Shown: positions 16,329 to 23,979 of the stretch, piece by piece
How positions within the stretch are numbered: position 1 is the first letter of the stretch
How the letters are laid out: each line of letters begins with the position of its first letter
Position numbers and translations under genes: made by a program
Notes under the pieces: model-generated
Told to the model about the DNA's origin: nothing
Database searches by the model: none
What the model saw: only the letters and a program-made list of their open reading frames with translations
DNA from: Beutenbergia cavernae DSM 12333
GTDB lineage: Bacteria; Actinomycetota; Actinomycetes; Actinomycetales; Beutenbergiaceae
Direction of reading: 5' to 3'
NCBI RefSeq assembly: GCF_000023105.1
Contig: NC_012669.1
Coordinates: forward strand, 4,605,184-4,669,183
Length of the DNA stretch: 64,000 nt

Positions 16329-17113
16329 AGGCGGCCCTCATCACAGGAGCCTCGCGCGGCATCGGCGCTGGGTGCGCTCTGACGTTCGCCCGCGAGGGCT
16401 ACGCCGTCGGCATCAACCACCGCTCGTCCGGCCAGGACGCCGAGCGCGTGGCGGAACAGTGCCGAGAGCTGGGCGTCGAGGCCGAGGTGTTCGCCGCCGA
16501 TGTTGCCGACGTCGGCGAGTCCCAGGCGATGGTCGAGCAGTTCGTCGAGCGATTCGGCCGGATCGACGTGCTCGTCAACAACGCCGGCGGAGCGCTGCGG
16601 ATGCCGCCGGGCGGCTTCATCGACATGCCGACGGCGTACTGGGACAGCCAGATCGCGCTGAACCTGAACGCTGCCGCCTACTGCGCGCAGGCGGCGGCGC
16701 GGGCGATGGTGGCGCAGGAGATCGCTGGCGCCATCATCAGCATCTCCTCGATCCACGGCGACGTCACGTGGGTCCGCCGCAAGGCCCTGCCGTACTCGGC
16801 CGCCAAGGCCGGGCTCACCATGATGACGAAGTCGCTCGGCGTCGAGCTGATCCAGCACGGCATCAACGTCAACTGCATCGCGCCGGGGCTCATCCACACG
16901 AAGGCCCTCGACCGCTACTCCGAACGCGACCTGACCGCGTTCAACCGCAAGATCCCGTTCGGGGGTGGCGGCGAGCCCGCGGACATCGCCGAGCTCGCGG
17001 TCTTCCTGGCCGACAAGGCCAAGAGCCGGTTCATCGTGGGCCAGACGATCACCGTCGACGGCGGACAGTCGATCGACGGCGCGATCGACGCCATGCTCGA
17101 CGACGCGTTCTGA
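16325..17113 (+). CDS. SDR-family NAD(P)-dependent oxidoreductase
   Basis: A 262-residue classical SDR. It has the glycine motif TGASRGIGAG (residues 7-16), NNAGG, the catalytic Ser in SISSIHG, YSAAK as the YxxxK pair, and a C-terminal GQTITVDGGQSIDGAID. It resembles gluconate, glucose and 3-oxoacyl reductases, but the exact substrate is not evident. ATG 16325 overlaps the MBL stop by 4 bp (ATGA), which fixes the start. It is last in the plus-strand operon; palindromic elements follow. Confidence 0.88.
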   Translation: MKAALITGASRGIGAGCALTFAREGYAVGINHRSSGQDAERVAEQCRELGVEAEVFAADVADVGESQAMVEQFVERFGRIDVLVNNAGGALRMPPGGFIDMPTAYWDSQIALNLNAAAYCAQAAARAMVAQEIAGAIISISSIHGDVTWVRRKALPYSAAKAGLTMMTKSLGVELIQHGINVNCIAPGLIHTKALDRYSERDLTAFNRKIPFGGGGEPADIAELAVFLADKAKSRFIVGQTITVDGGQSIDGAIDAMLDDAF

Positions 17114-17147
17114 GGCGAGTAGCCGCACCGACGCGTGCCCCGGACCT

Positions 17148-17209
17148 GCCGAGTGCGTGATCCCTCCCGTCGACACGCCGCAGCCCGCAGGAAGATGCAC
17201 GCACTCGGC
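17148..17209. repeat. 62-bp hairpin repeat, family B copy 1
   Basis: GCCGAGTGCGTG and CACGCACTCGGC close the element, which encloses a GATCCCTCCC...CCGCAGGAAG core. It is a direct near-repeat of 17301-17361. It lies downstream of the SDR stop and may help end that transcript. Confidence 0.7.
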
Positions 17210-17300
17210 GCAGCAGGTACGGCCCCATCCGGCCCTCAGCCGCGCTCGACGGGGCGCGAACACGACTCATGGCCTGATCGCGGACGCGAACCCCACACCC

Positions 17301-17361
17301 GCCGAGTGCGGGATCCCTCCCGCCGATACGCCGCGGCCCGCAGGAAGATGCACCGCTCGGT
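17301..17361. repeat. 61-bp repeat, family B copy 2
   Basis: This repeats 17148-17209 in direct orientation with a handful of substitutions. Its right arm (CACCGCTCGGT) is degraded relative to copy 1, so the hairpin is weaker. The two copies lie 91 bp apart, in the gap between convergent genes. Confidence 0.65.
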
Positions 17362-17365
17362 GGCC

Positions 17366-17395
17366 GGCGGGCCGCGCGCCGCCGCGCGGCCCGCC
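17366..17395. terminator. GC-rich terminator hairpin between convergent genes
   Basis: A 13-bp perfect stem, GGCGGGCCGCGCG against CGCGCGGCCCGCC, with the tetraloop CCGC. It lies 6 bp past the stop of the minus-strand gene ending at 17401 and faces the plus-strand SDR operon, so it can act in both directions. Confidence 0.65.
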
Positions 17396-17400
17396 CGTTC

Positions 17401-19569
17401 TCAGAGCCCCGCGAGCTCTTGGTAGAGATCGGCGTCGTAGTCGATCAGGTCGTTGATGCCGCGCAGGTGACTGACGGTCACCCACGGCAGCCACTCGCGG
17501 TGCCGCCCCATCCCGCGCGCGAGCGTGAAGCAGTAGTGCTCCTGCTGCCACCCGGGGCCGCGCGTGCCGCGATGGTCCTCCGGTGTGCCGACCATCGCCT
17601 TCGTGTTGTGCAGGAGGATGCGCGCCACGTCCAGGTAGTGGGGGTCGGCGGTCTCCTGCGCGAGCCGCGCGTAGCTCTCCACGTCCCACGCCATGTAGGC
17701 ATCGTTCAGCGAGTGGCCCGTGGCGATCAGCTGGATGCCCACGGTGGGTGTGCCGCGCTTCCAGTGCAGCTCGGCGTCGTCCGCGTCCTCGGGCATGGGG
17801 ACGTCCCAGATGTACATCCAGGTCTCGGCGACGTCCGCGGCGATGCGTGCGCGCTCGAGCCACGTCTCCTCGTGCGTGAGGTGGTGCAGCGCGAGGTAGG
17901 CCTCCAGCGCGATGGTGGCGGCCTCCTTGTCGACCACGTCGGGGTTGTCGATCGTCCCGCCGGTGAAGCGACCCCGCGCGTGCCCCCCGGCGCCCCACGC
18001 GAACTCGCCCGCCCGCAGTGCGGCGTCGAGGTACGGCTCGTGCCCGGTGACCCGATAGAGCTGCGCGTAGAACGGGACGACGTTGTACGTGCCGGTGGTC
18101 GACGCCGAGAGCAGCTCTCCGGACAACGCCCGCCAGGAGCGGGGGAAGCCGCCGCCGGGTTGCTCCTGCGTCAGCAGCCAGTCTGCGAAGGTGCGCACCC
18201 AGGCGAGCCACTCCGAGCGATCCCTGCCCGCCCGCACCTCGCGCTCGTACGCCCGCATCAGCGACTTCATGTCGTCGGTGAAGCTGCGCAGGTAGATCGC
18301 CTGCTCGGTCGTGACCTCGCGCCCCGTGGGCCACGTCGAGACGGCTGGCGCGCCGGACCTCAGCATGAACCCCTCGTCGAGCGGCGGGTCGACCGGCCGT
18401 CGCACGAACACGTCGATGGCCTTCTCGGCGTCTCGCACGAGGGCCCTGCTGCGTTCCGACCCCGGGTCGCGGGCGGCCTCGACCAGCATCATCTCCGCGG
18501 AGCCCAGGGCGTAGCCGGTGAACCCGAGGATGACCTTCGAGTCGGGATGCTCCTTACCCCCCGGGATGGCCGGCATCACGAACTTCACGCCGGCACGGTT
18601 CCCGCCGACCGGGTCGGAGACCTCGAGGAAGTTCTCGGCGAGCACGTCCACCATGGTCGACCGCATGGTCTCGACGTCCTGCGGGTTCGGGCGCGGGTCC
18701 AGCGTGCGCCACGCCCATCGCCAGGAGCTGGTGATCAGCTCGTTGGTGTCGGCGGCCCGGTCGAAGCGGAACGTCACCTCGTACCGGTGCGTGAAGCCGT
18801 CGGTCAACGGGTTGAAGCGGTACCGCCACCGCTGCTCGGCGGTCGCGCCGTGCTCCCCGCCCCCCTTCGGCCCGTAGCTCAGCGACCCCTCCGAGCCGGG
18901 CATCGCGTAACCCAGCGCGGTGCCGTCCGGCCGCTCCTCCGCGAGGACGGCACCGAACCGGAACTCCCCGGCCACCATCGGCTCGCGGGAGAAGCTCTGG
19001 CCCTCCGCCGCGCTCGTCCGGCCGTCCGGGGCTGAGTCGAGGACCGCGACCGTCGCGCCGTCGGGCAGCCGGGTCGCGAGCAGCGGCGCGGGCATCCGGT
19101 CCTCACGGATCCACACCGTGTAGTTGCCGGGCTCGTAGTAGTTGCCTGCGCCGAAGGAGTTGTCGCGCATGTGGTCGAAGTTGCCGTAGATCATGCCTGG
19201 GGCGAACCACTCCATCTGCGGCCACGGCTCGGCCCCGACCACGCGCAACGCGGCGACGCTCGCGAACCCGCCCGGAGCGTCGCCGTGCACGCGCACCTCC
19301 CGGCGCAGCCGCAGCGAGTCCCCCTCGGTCGTCCAGCGGTCGGTGAAACGCAGGGTGGCGCCGCCCGGCGTGTCCAGGCGACCGGTGCCCAGCCACTCTC
19401 CGCCCGTCCCGCGCAGCGAGTCGTAGCCCGCGTCGAGCGTCACCGGTGCGGCTCCCGCCTCGCCGCTCCACACCGTGGCGCGCAACGGTGCGGCCTGCTC
19501 GGCCGCCGCGCCTCCCGGCGCACCGACGCGCAGGCCGAACGAGCTGTCGGCGTTCTTCAGCACATGCAC
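17401..19569 (-). CDS. Unrecognised 722-residue protein with likely (alpha/alpha) barrel, carbohydrate operon
   Basis: I do not recognise the family. The N-terminal ~270 residues look like a beta-sandwich (short strands such as VTLDAGYDSLRG and RYRFNPLTDGFTHRYEVTFRF). Residues ~280-722 are helix-rich with aromatic pairs, for example TGTYNVVPFYAQLYRVTG, WQQEHYCFTLARGMGRH and AYMAWDVESYARLA. That layout resembles glycosidases or lyases with an (alpha/alpha)6 barrel. No signal peptide is seen, so it is probably cytoplasmic and would act on imported oligosaccharide. GTG 19569 is preferred (GAGAGG 10 nt upstream, 7 bp after the previous stop); ATG 19614 would overlap the previous gene. It is the last gene of the ABC-transporter operon. 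Confidence 0.6.
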   Translation of the reverse strand: MHVLKNADSSFGLRVGAPGGAAAEQAAPLRATVWSGEAGAAPVTLDAGYDSLRGTGGEWLGTGRLDTPGGATLRFTDRWTTEGDSLRLRREVRVHGDAPGGFASVAALRVVGAEPWPQMEWFAPGMIYGNFDHMRDNSFGAGNYYEPGNYTVWIREDRMPAPLLATRLPDGATVAVLDSAPDGRTSAAEGQSFSREPMVAGEFRFGAVLAEERPDGTALGYAMPGSEGSLSYGPKGGGEHGATAEQRWRYRFNPLTDGFTHRYEVTFRFDRAADTNELITSSWRWAWRTLDPRPNPQDVETMRSTMVDVLAENFLEVSDPVGGNRAGVKFVMPAIPGGKEHPDSKVILGFTGYALGSAEMMLVEAARDPGSERSRALVRDAEKAIDVFVRRPVDPPLDEGFMLRSGAPAVSTWPTGREVTTEQAIYLRSFTDDMKSLMRAYEREVRAGRDRSEWLAWVRTFADWLLTQEQPGGGFPRSWRALSGELLSASTTGTYNVVPFYAQLYRVTGHEPYLDAALRAGEFAWGAGGHARGRFTGGTIDNPDVVDKEAATIALEAYLALHHLTHEETWLERARIAADVAETWMYIWDVPMPEDADDAELHWKRGTPTVGIQLIATGHSLNDAYMAWDVESYARLAQETADPHYLDVARILLHNTKAMVGTPEDHRGTRGPGWQQEHYCFTLARGMGRHREWLPWVTVSHLRGINDLIDYDADLYQELAGL

Positions 19570-19576
19570 AGCGCTG

Positions 19577-20587
19577 TCACCTCTCGGGGTTCGTCTTTCT
19601 CGACGACACGACACGCATCGTCACGGACTTGGTCACTGTCTTGCCCGGCTCGATCGTGAGCTCGGTCCCGGTCAGCTCGCGGGCGCGGCGCACTCCGCTG
19701 GGGTAGCCGGACGCCGGCTCCAGCGCCAGTGAGTGCGCCGTCCCGTACCAGGGGTAGTCCTGCCGACCGCCCGACTCGTACCAGTACCAGGCGAACGGGA
19801 AGTCCTCCCGACTCCAGGAAAGCTCCACCATGAGCCCGATCTCCGGGTTGTGGATCCGGGCGTGCACCTGGTCGTCGTCGAACGAACCGAGGAACGCGAG
19901 CCGAGCGCCGCCGCTGCCGGCGGCGTCCAGCCGGGAGAGGTCGACGGCGGACTGGTCGACCTCCGTGTGCGCCGGCCAGCGCGGTGGTGCCGGGGTCGGC
20001 GGGACGTCGTCGGGCATGTCCGGATGGACGACGCACCCGGTGACCTCCACTGTCGTCGCCGGGCCGATCAGCGGCGCCCCAAAGGCGGGATGCTGGCACC
20101 AGAGCACGTCGACCGGGCGGGCGCCGACGTGCTCGACCGACTCGGTGACCGTGACGGCGTCGGCCACCGCGACCACCGTCTTGGTGACGACGAACGGACT
20201 GCGCGCGAGCGCCGTCGTCATCTCCACGCCGTCCGCCACCGGCTCCCAGGTGAACGGCGCGAGCCAGGTCTCGCCGTGGAAGCCCCAGTCGACGCCGTAC
20301 TCGACCGACGCCCTGCCGGCGTTCGGGAACATCGTGTTCCAGCCGCCGCCGGAGCGGTCGAGTGCAAGCGTCTCCGGCACGCCGGGCAGCGGGAGGGCGG
20401 TCGGTGGGCGCAGCCCCCAGCGCGGGGTCCACAGCAGCTCGATGTCGGTGGACCGCTGGCGGATCGAGGAGACATCGCCACCCTTGCCCGGGATCACGAC
20501 GACCTCGAGGTCGTCGGTCGTCAGGTGCACCGCCTCCCACCCGGAACGCGTGCTGACTCCGGGCCGCGCGGCAGCATCGGCGCTCAT
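19577..20587 (-). CDS. Aldose-1-epimerase-superfamily protein (DUF4432-like)
   Basis: A 336-residue beta-sandwich protein of the galactose mutarotase-like superfamily. Typical segments are LEVVVIPGKGGDVSSI, GGWNTMFPNAG, WGFHGETWLAPF and VLWCQHPAFGAPL, the last with a conserved His. It may interconvert anomers or act on a related sugar. The frame extends to 20629, overlapping the permease gene, but ATG 20587 (MSADAAARPG) has AAAGGGA upstream and is preferred. It lies between the permease genes and the unrecognised 722-residue protein in the same operon. Confidence 0.72.
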   Translation of the reverse strand: MSADAAARPGVSTRSGWEAVHLTTDDLEVVVIPGKGGDVSSIRQRSTDIELLWTPRWGLRPPTALPLPGVPETLALDRSGGGWNTMFPNAGRASVEYGVDWGFHGETWLAPFTWEPVADGVEMTTALARSPFVVTKTVVAVADAVTVTESVEHVGARPVDVLWCQHPAFGAPLIGPATTVEVTGCVVHPDMPDDVPPTPAPPRWPAHTEVDQSAVDLSRLDAAGSGGARLAFLGSFDDDQVHARIHNPEIGLMVELSWSREDFPFAWYWYESGGRQDYPWYGTAHSLALEPASGYPSGVRRARELTGTELTIEPGKTVTKSVTMRVVSSRKTNPER

Positions 20588-20612
20588 CGTGAGTTCCCTT
20601 TCTCGCTGCGGC

Positions 20613-21491
20613 TCAGCGGAGGCCGACACGGGCCATGGACCGCAGGAAGTGGCGCTGGAAGATCAGGAAGATGACGAGCACAGGGATGAGGGACGAGACC
20701 GAGCCGGCCATGGCCGGGCCCATCGACACCGTGCCGTCCTCGGACATGAACCGCGTCAGCCCCAGGGGCACCGTGTACTTCGCCTCGTCCGTGATCATGA
20801 TGAGCGCGCTCTCGTAGTCGTTCCACGTCGAGTCGAAGATCAGGATCGCCAGCGCCGCCAGCGCCGGTCGCGCCATCGGGAGGTAGATGGACCAGAAGAT
20901 CCGGCCCTCACCGGCGCCGTCGATCCGGGCGGCCTCGCCCAGCTCGCGCGGTGCCGAGGCGAAGTGCTGGCGCAGCAGGAACGTCGCGAACACCGACGCT
21001 AGCCCCGGCAGGATCAGCGCCCACAGCGTGTCGTAGAGGCCGAGCTCGCGGAAGAACATGAAGCGCGGGACCAGCATCAGCTGGGCCGGCACCATCGACG
21101 TCGCCAGGAACGCGATGAACAGGACGTTCTGTCCCTTGAACCGCAGCTGCCCGAACGCGTATCCCGCGAGCGTCACGACGGCCAGCTCGCCGATGATCGT
21201 GGCGACGACGACGATCGTGGAGTTGCTGAAGTACCGCACCATGGACCGCTCGCCGGTCCAGACGTCGACGTAGTTGCTCCAGTCGACGGGGTTGGGGATC
21301 CAGCGGATGGGGATCTCGAAGATGTCGAGGTTCTGCTTGAGGGACGACGACACCATCCACAGGAACGGGATCAGGAAGACGATGGCGAGCAGTGACATCA
21401 CGACACCGCGGCCGATCCAGGAGGCTCGCTCCCGCCGCTGTCGCTTCACGAGGCTCGGGCGCGGGGCGTAGCGCGCGGCGTCGGCGCTCAT
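20613..21491 (-). CDS. Carbohydrate ABC transporter permease (MalG type)
   Basis: A 292-residue inner-membrane permease of the CUT1 family with six predicted helices. The cytoplasmic EAA loop, which docks the ATPase, is ELGEAARIDGAGEGRIFWSIYLPMARPAL. The ATG at 21489-21491 is preceded by GAGGAG. It lies 10 bp after the MalF-type permease gene and 26 bp before the mutarotase-like gene. No ATPase gene is present in the island, so a shared MsiK/MalK-type ATPase encoded elsewhere is expected. Confidence 0.92.
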   Translation of the reverse strand: MSADAARYAPRPSLVKRQRRERASWIGRGVVMSLLAIVFLIPFLWMVSSSLKQNLDIFEIPIRWIPNPVDWSNYVDVWTGERSMVRYFSNSTIVVVATIIGELAVVTLAGYAFGQLRFKGQNVLFIAFLATSMVPAQLMLVPRFMFFRELGLYDTLWALILPGLASVFATFLLRQHFASAPRELGEAARIDGAGEGRIFWSIYLPMARPALAALAILIFDSTWNDYESALIMITDEAKYTVPLGLTRFMSEDGTVSMGPAMAGSVSSLIPVLVIFLIFQRHFLRSMARVGLR

Positions 21492-21501
21492 CGGGTGCTC
21501 C

Positions 21502-22482
21502 TCATGTGTACAGGCCCCTGCCCCGCTGGAGCTTGAACAGGGCGATGGACAACGCCAGCACCGCCAGCATGCTCATGACGCCGATGGCCGCTGCGTACCC
21601 GAATCGGTACCAGTGGAACCCCACCTCGTACATGTAGTAGGAGAGCACCGTGGTCGAGTCCCCGGGACCGCCGCCGGTCATGAACTGGATGAGCCCGAAG
21701 CCCTGGGACCTGCCGATGAACGACGTGATCAGGAGGAACGTCAGGATCGGCACGAGACCCGGAAGGGTGATGGCCGTGAACTGCCGGGTGGTGCCGGCGC
21801 CGTCCAGCTTCGCCGACTCGTAGAGCTCCGGAGGCAGGTCCTGCAGCGCAGCGATGATGAGGATCGCGACGTAGCCCGCGCTGATCCACACCGACATCAG
21901 CACGATGGCCGGCAGCGCCCACTGCTCCGAGGTGAACCAGCCGGGCACGTCGGTGAGACCGAGCGCTCGGAGGAACTGGTTGACCATGCCCGACGTCGGG
22001 TTGAGCAGGGTGAGCCACACCGTGCCGGCCGCGATGACGTTGACCAGCGACGGGAGGAAGAAGATCGCCCGGATCACCCCACGCGCCGGCATCGGGCGGT
22101 TGAGCGCCAGCCCGAGGAAGAGCCCGACGGTGATGGTCAGCGGGGTCCCGACGCCCGCGTAGAACAGCGTCCGCAGCGCGGAGGACCAGAACATGTCGTC
22201 CTGGACCAACTCCTGGAAATTGCCCAGGCCGATCCAACGGATGCCCCCCAGACCGGAGACGACGTCCCAGTCGGTGAAGGCGATGAACAGCCCGGAGACC
22301 ATCGGGACGACGAGGAACGCGAGGACGCACAGCACCGTCGGTATGACGAACAGCCACGGGATCCACCACCGGTAGCCGTTGACGAGAACGGATCGCTGCG
22401 GGCGATCCGGGGTTGAGGGAGCCGAACCGCGCGGCAGCTTGCCCGCGCGGTCCGGCTTCGCACCTTCGGAGATCAGGGTCAC
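21502..22482 (-). CDS. Carbohydrate ABC transporter permease (MalF type)
   Basis: A 326-residue CUT1-family permease. After a ~35-residue cytoplasmic tail come six helices, with ISRT-like LFVIPTVLCVLAFLV first. The EAA loop is LPPELYESAKLDGAGTTRQF followed by TLPGLVPILTFLLITSFIGR. The start is GTG 22482 (MTLISEGAKPDR) with GAAGG upstream. It pairs with the next permease to form the channel served by the solute-binding protein encoded upstream. Confidence 0.92.
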   Translation of the reverse strand: MTLISEGAKPDRAGKLPRGSAPSTPDRPQRSVLVNGYRWWIPWLFVIPTVLCVLAFLVVPMVSGLFIAFTDWDVVSGLGGIRWIGLGNFQELVQDDMFWSSALRTLFYAGVGTPLTITVGLFLGLALNRPMPARGVIRAIFFLPSLVNVIAAGTVWLTLLNPTSGMVNQFLRALGLTDVPGWFTSEQWALPAIVLMSVWISAGYVAILIIAALQDLPPELYESAKLDGAGTTRQFTAITLPGLVPILTFLLITSFIGRSQGFGLIQFMTGGGPGDSTTVLSYYMYEVGFHWYRFGYAAAIGVMSMLAVLALSIALFKLQRGRGLYT

Positions 22483-22495
22483 GAAAGAGGCCTTC

Positions 22496-23860
22496 TCACT
22501 CCAGCCAGCTGTCGATGGCCTCGTCGGCCAACGTCTTCATCTCGGCGATCCCGTCGTCGATCGACTTGGTCCGGAGGCGGATCTCCTCCTCGATCTGGGA
22601 CTTGATGCTGGAGATCTCGGTGAACGCCGTGGTGATCGAACGCACGGCCAGCGGCGGCTCGGCCGCGAAGAAGGTCTGTTCGAACGACTCGACGTCGAAC
22701 AGCTCGTCCGCGTCCGGGCCGAAGAGCGCCTCGTTCAGCGAATCGCTCGGCCCGTCCTCGTATTGGAACGGCGAGACCTTGCCGGACGGGGTCACGAGCT
22801 CGGCGCCCTCGCCCATCCAGAACTTCACGAAGGTCCAGGCCGCTGACGCGTACTTCGACTTTGCCGAGATCTGCACGTCGTCGCCGCGTACGCCGGGGTT
22901 GATATACGGCTCACCGGCCGCCAGTCGGGGATACGGCCGGAAGGTGGTCCGGAAGTCGTGCGGGTACTCCTCGAGGTTCTTCACGTACCGCGCGATGATC
23001 GTCCCGTCGAGCATCATCGCGAACGTCCCGTCGAGGAAGTAGTTCTGCGCGTACCCGCCGATCCCCTCGGCCGTGATCCTCTCCTGGGTGAAGATCGAGC
23101 CGTCGTCCTCCATCGCCAGCGTGGCTTCGAGTCGCTCCCTGACGAGGGGGTGGTCGAGGTTGGACTCGGTCCCATCCTCCGTGTACAGGTAGTCGCCGCC
23201 GAGCCCCACGGCCTCGTGCCGCGGCACGTTGTAGGCGCCGACGTCGAACCCGGCGCTGGCGAACTCCTGCGCGATCTGGTGATAGTCGTCAACCGTCCAG
23301 TCGAACGGGATCTCGATGCCGGCGGCTTCCATCGCATCCTGGTTGATGACGACGAAGTTCGGGAAGTGGGTGGTCGGGATCGAGAACAGCTTGCCGTCCA
23401 CCAGGGTGCTGATCGGCTCGTCCTGGACGAAGATCTGCGCCAGGTCGTCCTCGCGTGCCAGGTCCGTGAGATCCAGCGCGAGGGCCGCCTGCGACCGGCG
23501 GACGACGTCCACCGTGCCGTAGGAGAAGTACACGTCGATCGGGACGCCGCCCTGGAGCGCCGTGTCCAGCTTGAGGATGCCTTCCTCGTCGTTGACGTAC
23601 CGCGTGTACTCGACCTCGATGTCCGGGTACTTCGCCATGAACGCGTCGACGAGCGCCTGCGGCCCCGTCTCGGGCGCCACGCCGCCCCACACGACGAGGC
23701 GGCCCTCCTCCGGGGATCCCAGGTCCTCCGGCGGCTCCCCGTCGCTGCCGCCGCTACCGTCGCTCGGACCGCACGCCGCGAGCATGCCGGCCCCCGCGGC
23801 GAGCCCGAGACCGCCGCCCAGCAGACCACGTCGGCTGAGCTGCCAGTTGCCGTTGACCAC
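22496..23860 (-). CDS. Extracellular sugar-binding lipoprotein of an ABC importer
   Basis: A 454-residue family-1 solute-binding protein. The N-terminus has a twin-arginine-like SRRGLLGGGLGLAAGAG and a lipobox LAAC (Cys ~32), so it is exported, perhaps by Tat, and lipid-anchored. The mature part opens with EGRLVVWGGVAPETGPQALV. The frame offers GTG at 23866 and 23860; 23860 is preferred because GAGGAGG then lies 8 nt upstream, whereas it is only 2 nt from 23866. It heads the transporter operon (22496 down to 17401) and has its own promoter and operator. Confidence 0.9.
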   Translation of the reverse strand: MVNGNWQLSRRGLLGGGLGLAAGAGMLAACGPSDGSGGSDGEPPEDLGSPEEGRLVVWGGVAPETGPQALVDAFMAKYPDIEVEYTRYVNDEEGILKLDTALQGGVPIDVYFSYGTVDVVRRSQAALALDLTDLAREDDLAQIFVQDEPISTLVDGKLFSIPTTHFPNFVVINQDAMEAAGIEIPFDWTVDDYHQIAQEFASAGFDVGAYNVPRHEAVGLGGDYLYTEDGTESNLDHPLVRERLEATLAMEDDGSIFTQERITAEGIGGYAQNYFLDGTFAMMLDGTIIARYVKNLEEYPHDFRTTFRPYPRLAAGEPYINPGVRGDDVQISAKSKYASAAWTFVKFWMGEGAELVTPSGKVSPFQYEDGPSDSLNEALFGPDADELFDVESFEQTFFAAEPPLAVRSITTAFTEISSIKSQIEEEIRLRTKSIDDGIAEMKTLADEAIDSWLE

Positions 23861-23925
23861 CGTCACAACCTCCTCGTTCGACCGGCGGCAACCACCCTCG
23901 GCGCCGTCTGCGATGTGTCACGACC

Positions 23926-23960
23926 AGCCTAAGCAATCCTGACATGTTGTGTCAATGTCA
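23926..23960 (-). promoter_or_regulatory. Promoter and operator of the ABC-transporter operon
   Basis: On the minus strand TTGACA (23950-23955), an 18-nt spacer and TAGGCT (23926-23931) form a good promoter. An inverted repeat, TGACAT (23940-23945) with ATGTCA (23955-23960), overlaps the -35 and spacer; nested in it is TGACA-TGTTG-TGTCA. This is the clearest candidate operator of the island. Confidence 0.7.
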
Positions 23961-23979
23961 GGAGTTGCTAACAATTGCT

